From: Trichomonas tenax
Taxonomy: Eukaryota > Parabasalia > Trichomonadida > Trichomonadidae
NCBI GenBank assembly: GCA_023091735.1
Contig: JALKBU010001001.1
Coordinates: forward strand, 1-18,577
Reading direction: 5' to 3'
Length of the DNA stretch: 18,577 nucleotides
The notes under the pieces were generated by a model, which did no database searches, had not been told where the DNA came from, and saw only the letters and a list, made by a program, of their open reading frames with translations. The position numbers and the translations under genes were made by a program. This document shows, piece after piece, positions 16,571-18,577 of this stretch (its first letter is position 1; each line of letters opens with the position of its first letter).

Positions 16571-17001
16571 TTTAATTTCATAAATGTAAAATGAATGTTT
16601 TAGTCCTAACGTTCATTAGATATGCTCTTTGTGAATATGTTATTCATAATTATATTCATTTATTTGCTTTTGGTAATGTGATATTTTAAGAACACAAATA
16701 TAAGGTTATTAATATACATCCATTTTAACACTAGAACTGTACTACCTGATAGGTATTCTACTCAATTCTTAGTGAATTTTCAAGTTTTGACCATAATTAA
16801 TTTGTTTCAATGTCAAATCATTGAATTGGCTCATTTTAGTTAATATATAAATACTTTTCAAAAAATTAAATCATTCCTGATAATGATTTTGAAGTAATTG
16901 CAAATTTGTTATTTTCAACAATATTGGTTTGATGATCGTCTCAGTAAAGATGTAATAAGCTACGACAGTAAATATTATATTTTTAAAACAAACAATCTAT
17001 A
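16571..17001. other. Intergenic region
   Basis: About 430 A+T-rich bases between the LRR relic start and the stop of the E2F-like gene. No gene, array or inverted repeat could be supported. Short frames upstream of the LRR ATG do not clearly extend that protein. Confidence 0.5.
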
Positions 17002-17733
17002 TTACAGGATATAAGAATAATATTCGCTTAGACGCGAACTAATATCAATATTAACATCAGTCTTATAGAACGGTTCGGGCCTATTGAGTAATGTTAACAG
17101 TACTGAAGGATCTGCAGCCTTCGGAACAAATTTTTGAGAAATTGAAATGAAATATTCCGGTAAGAGCTCGTATTCGCTTATGTTCTCTGTTTTCTTGATA
17201 ACCTTTGCGATCTCCAAAACAGCCGCAACTTGATAAAGCTTGCATCTCGTAGTCTTTTGCTTATCATTATTTCTGGACAAATATTTTGCGGCCTCCATCA
17301 CGTTAATTCGCCTGAGTTCAAGCGATATGAATAAAAGTAAAAATTCTTCTGTAATTCTTTGAACTGAGATTTTTCCATTGTTGGAAAATATGTCGTTAAG
17401 TGTATATTCCGGATGGAAAGCGCCATGGTGGATTGCAATGTTTTCTATCTTGGCCCTAATATTGCCGAAACCAACCCACAAGAAAGAATCAGGATCAATT
17501 TTTTGACATATTCCAACAGCTTCAAATACTCCGATTACTTCAAAGAATCTACGTTGCCTAAATCCCAAGTTTTGCGACGTTTCTCTAATATCATACCGCT
17601 TTTGTTTATTAACCAAACATGATTTAATGAATTGGATTGTCGATTCCTTGAAGTCCGACTGCTTGTCCTGAGGCTCCAAGTAGTCGTCGGAAGGATTTGT
17701 TATAACAATGGAGTCATCAGTAATGACTTCCAT
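17002..17733 (-). CDS. E2F-like transcription factor with two winged-helix domains
   Basis: A 243-residue protein (256 from the ATG at 17772). Numbered from that longer start, the first winged helix spans about 43-101 and has an E2F recognition helix, RQRRFFEVIGVFEAVG, then FLWVGF like the family's xxWxG end. The second spans about 136-205: EEFLLLFISLELRRINVMEA, then TRCKLYQVAAVLEIAKVIKK, which aligns with the second DNA-binding domain of atypical E2Fs (E2F7/8, plant DEL). Those bind TTTSSCGC sites without a DP partner and usually repress. The contact motif RRxYDI is altered in both: RRFFEV and CKLYQV. No dimerisation or Rb-binding region is visible. The ATG at 17733 gives a hydrophilic N-terminus (MEVITDDS) and is preferred. 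A DP-like protein is an alternative reading. Confidence 0.8.
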   Translation of the reverse strand: MEVITDDSIVITNPSDDYLEPQDKQSDFKESTIQFIKSCLVNKQKRYDIRETSQNLGFRQRRFFEVIGVFEAVGICQKIDPDSFLWVGFGNIRAKIENIAIHHGAFHPEYTLNDIFSNNGKISVQRITEEFLLLFISLELRRINVMEAAKYLSRNNDKQKTTRCKLYQVAAVLEIAKVIKKTENISEYELLPEYFISISQKFVPKAADPSVLLTLLNRPEPFYKTDVNIDISSRLSEYYSYIL

Positions 17734-18483
17734 AGTAATAATTATCTTTTGCAGTATATAAAAATAATGCATTTAAAAAAATTGAAATATGAAAAAAGCT
17801 ATTAAAACTCTTGGCTATCCTATAGACAACCGAAAATATGGCTTCAAATCTCTAACCCGAATTGAATGGAAAATTCAAAATATTTATATTTTCAATGAAA
17901 TCGAAATGTTAGTAATTCTATAACTCATTAGTTGCTTATTAAAATGAACATTAAAATTTTTTGTGAGCAAATTTTGAGATTATTTATCAAACCGGTAAAG
18001 TTTTCATTTTCCAGGCAATGACCTTCTTAACAGGAAAATAAACAACTTTAAATTGAATGTAATTCACAAAATTTCATTACATTTGAATGTGGTATTCAAA
18101 AAAAGATTTGTGCTATAGTCAATAAATTTGTGACAACTGACATATACAAAGTAAATAGATTTTGATTGGATAACCGTAAAAATAACAGAAAAAATCTTTA
18201 GTAAAAAAATTCGACATCCGATATTTCGAGTTTTTACGTGAACTGAAGGCTGTGGAGCATTATGAACGGATTATCAGGTTATTCAAAAGTTCACTTTGAA
18301 CATTTTTATCACGGTGTCAATTTTTCGTAATTTTGTTTTTCATTTGTATTTTCTGGGTTAAAACGTGTTTTTGATTGGCATATGTATAAACGGACAAAGA
18401 ATTATTGATTAATCGATTAATGAAAGAAATACTTTTTTAAGGGATCGAATATGGGACTGGGACAAAATAGAACAACGTGCTTT

Positions 18484-18533
18484 TCTGACATGTAAATTAT
18501 GTTTGACATATAGAGTCAGAATGTCAAATATAA
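18484..18533 (+). repeat. TCTGACATGTAAA motif array, three units
   Basis: TCTGACATGTAAATT, GTTTGACATATAG and AATGTCAAATATAAAGG place the motif G at 18487, 18505 and 18523, 18 apart twice. Same family as the arrays at 3825, 4064 and 14173 but with a shorter period. Confidence 0.5.
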
Positions 18534-18550
18534 AGGAAAGTGACGTGATT

Positions 18551-18561
18551 GCGCGGGAAAA
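18551..18561. promoter_or_regulatory. E2F-type site TTTTCCCGCGC (minus strand)
   Basis: GCGCGGGAAAA on the plus strand is TTTTCCCGCGC on the minus, a full match to the E2F consensus TTTSSCGC, in A+T-rich DNA where such a site is unlikely by chance. It lies about 820 bases upstream of the E2F-like gene and immediately before an ATG (18562) at the window edge. Which gene it serves is open. Confidence 0.45.
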
Positions 18562-18577
18562 ATGGAAAAGTGTCAAT

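Larger units (their letters stand above)
17734..18577. other. Upstream region of the E2F-like gene, to the right edge
   Basis: About 840 A+T-rich bases with no long open frame. The inner part shows nothing beyond scattered TGACA words. The last 100 bases hold a motif array, a GTGACGTGA word, an E2F-type site and an ATG at the very edge, and may be the promoter of a plus-strand gene beyond the window. Confidence 0.5.

Overview
The window looks like nuclear DNA of a parabasalid protist, most like Trichomonas or Tritrichomonas. The reasons are A+T-rich sequence, compact genes with no intron visible, BspA-type leucine-rich and DUF3447-type ankyrin relatives, a hAT transposase relic, and TAAA signals that overlap several stop codons. 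The species is an inference. No rRNA, tRNA or CRISPR array was seen.

Layout. 1-126 is a TATT microsatellite cut by the left edge. 195-947 (-) is a rhomboid protease with its catalytic Ser and His. 1134-1490 (-) is thioredoxin. 2441-3670 (+) is an eight-repeat Pumilio protein. 4352-5179 (+) is an unrecognised coiled-coil protein. Next come two broken minus-strand genes: a BspA-like LRR gene (5390-6157) and an ankyrin gene (6474-8029). 8316-9290 (-) is an unrecognised disordered protein. 9687-10592 (-) is an Rpn11/PSMD14-type MPN protein whose JAMM motif has Lys in place of the first zinc-binding His. From about 10.6 to 15.2 kb the DNA is gene-poor: a 69-base pyrimidine tract, hAT transposase debris and a ~1 kb element with ~100-bp inverted ends. 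15200-16570 (-) is an LRR gene spread over five frames. 17002-17733 (-) is a small E2F-like protein with two winged helices.

The intact genes cover separate housekeeping or regulatory jobs (membrane proteolysis, redox, mRNA control, proteasome, cell-cycle transcription) and no operon-like cooperation is visible. The broken genes belong to large surface or repeat families that are known to expand and decay in trichomonads.

Two non-coding patterns stand out. One is a degenerate motif near TTTTGACATGTAAA that recurs in intergenic DNA with its conserved G often exactly 21 bp apart. The other is AAAAAGTGAC, present five times and lying 4-8 bases before an ATG in three of them. The altered Rpn11 is the most striking coding find.
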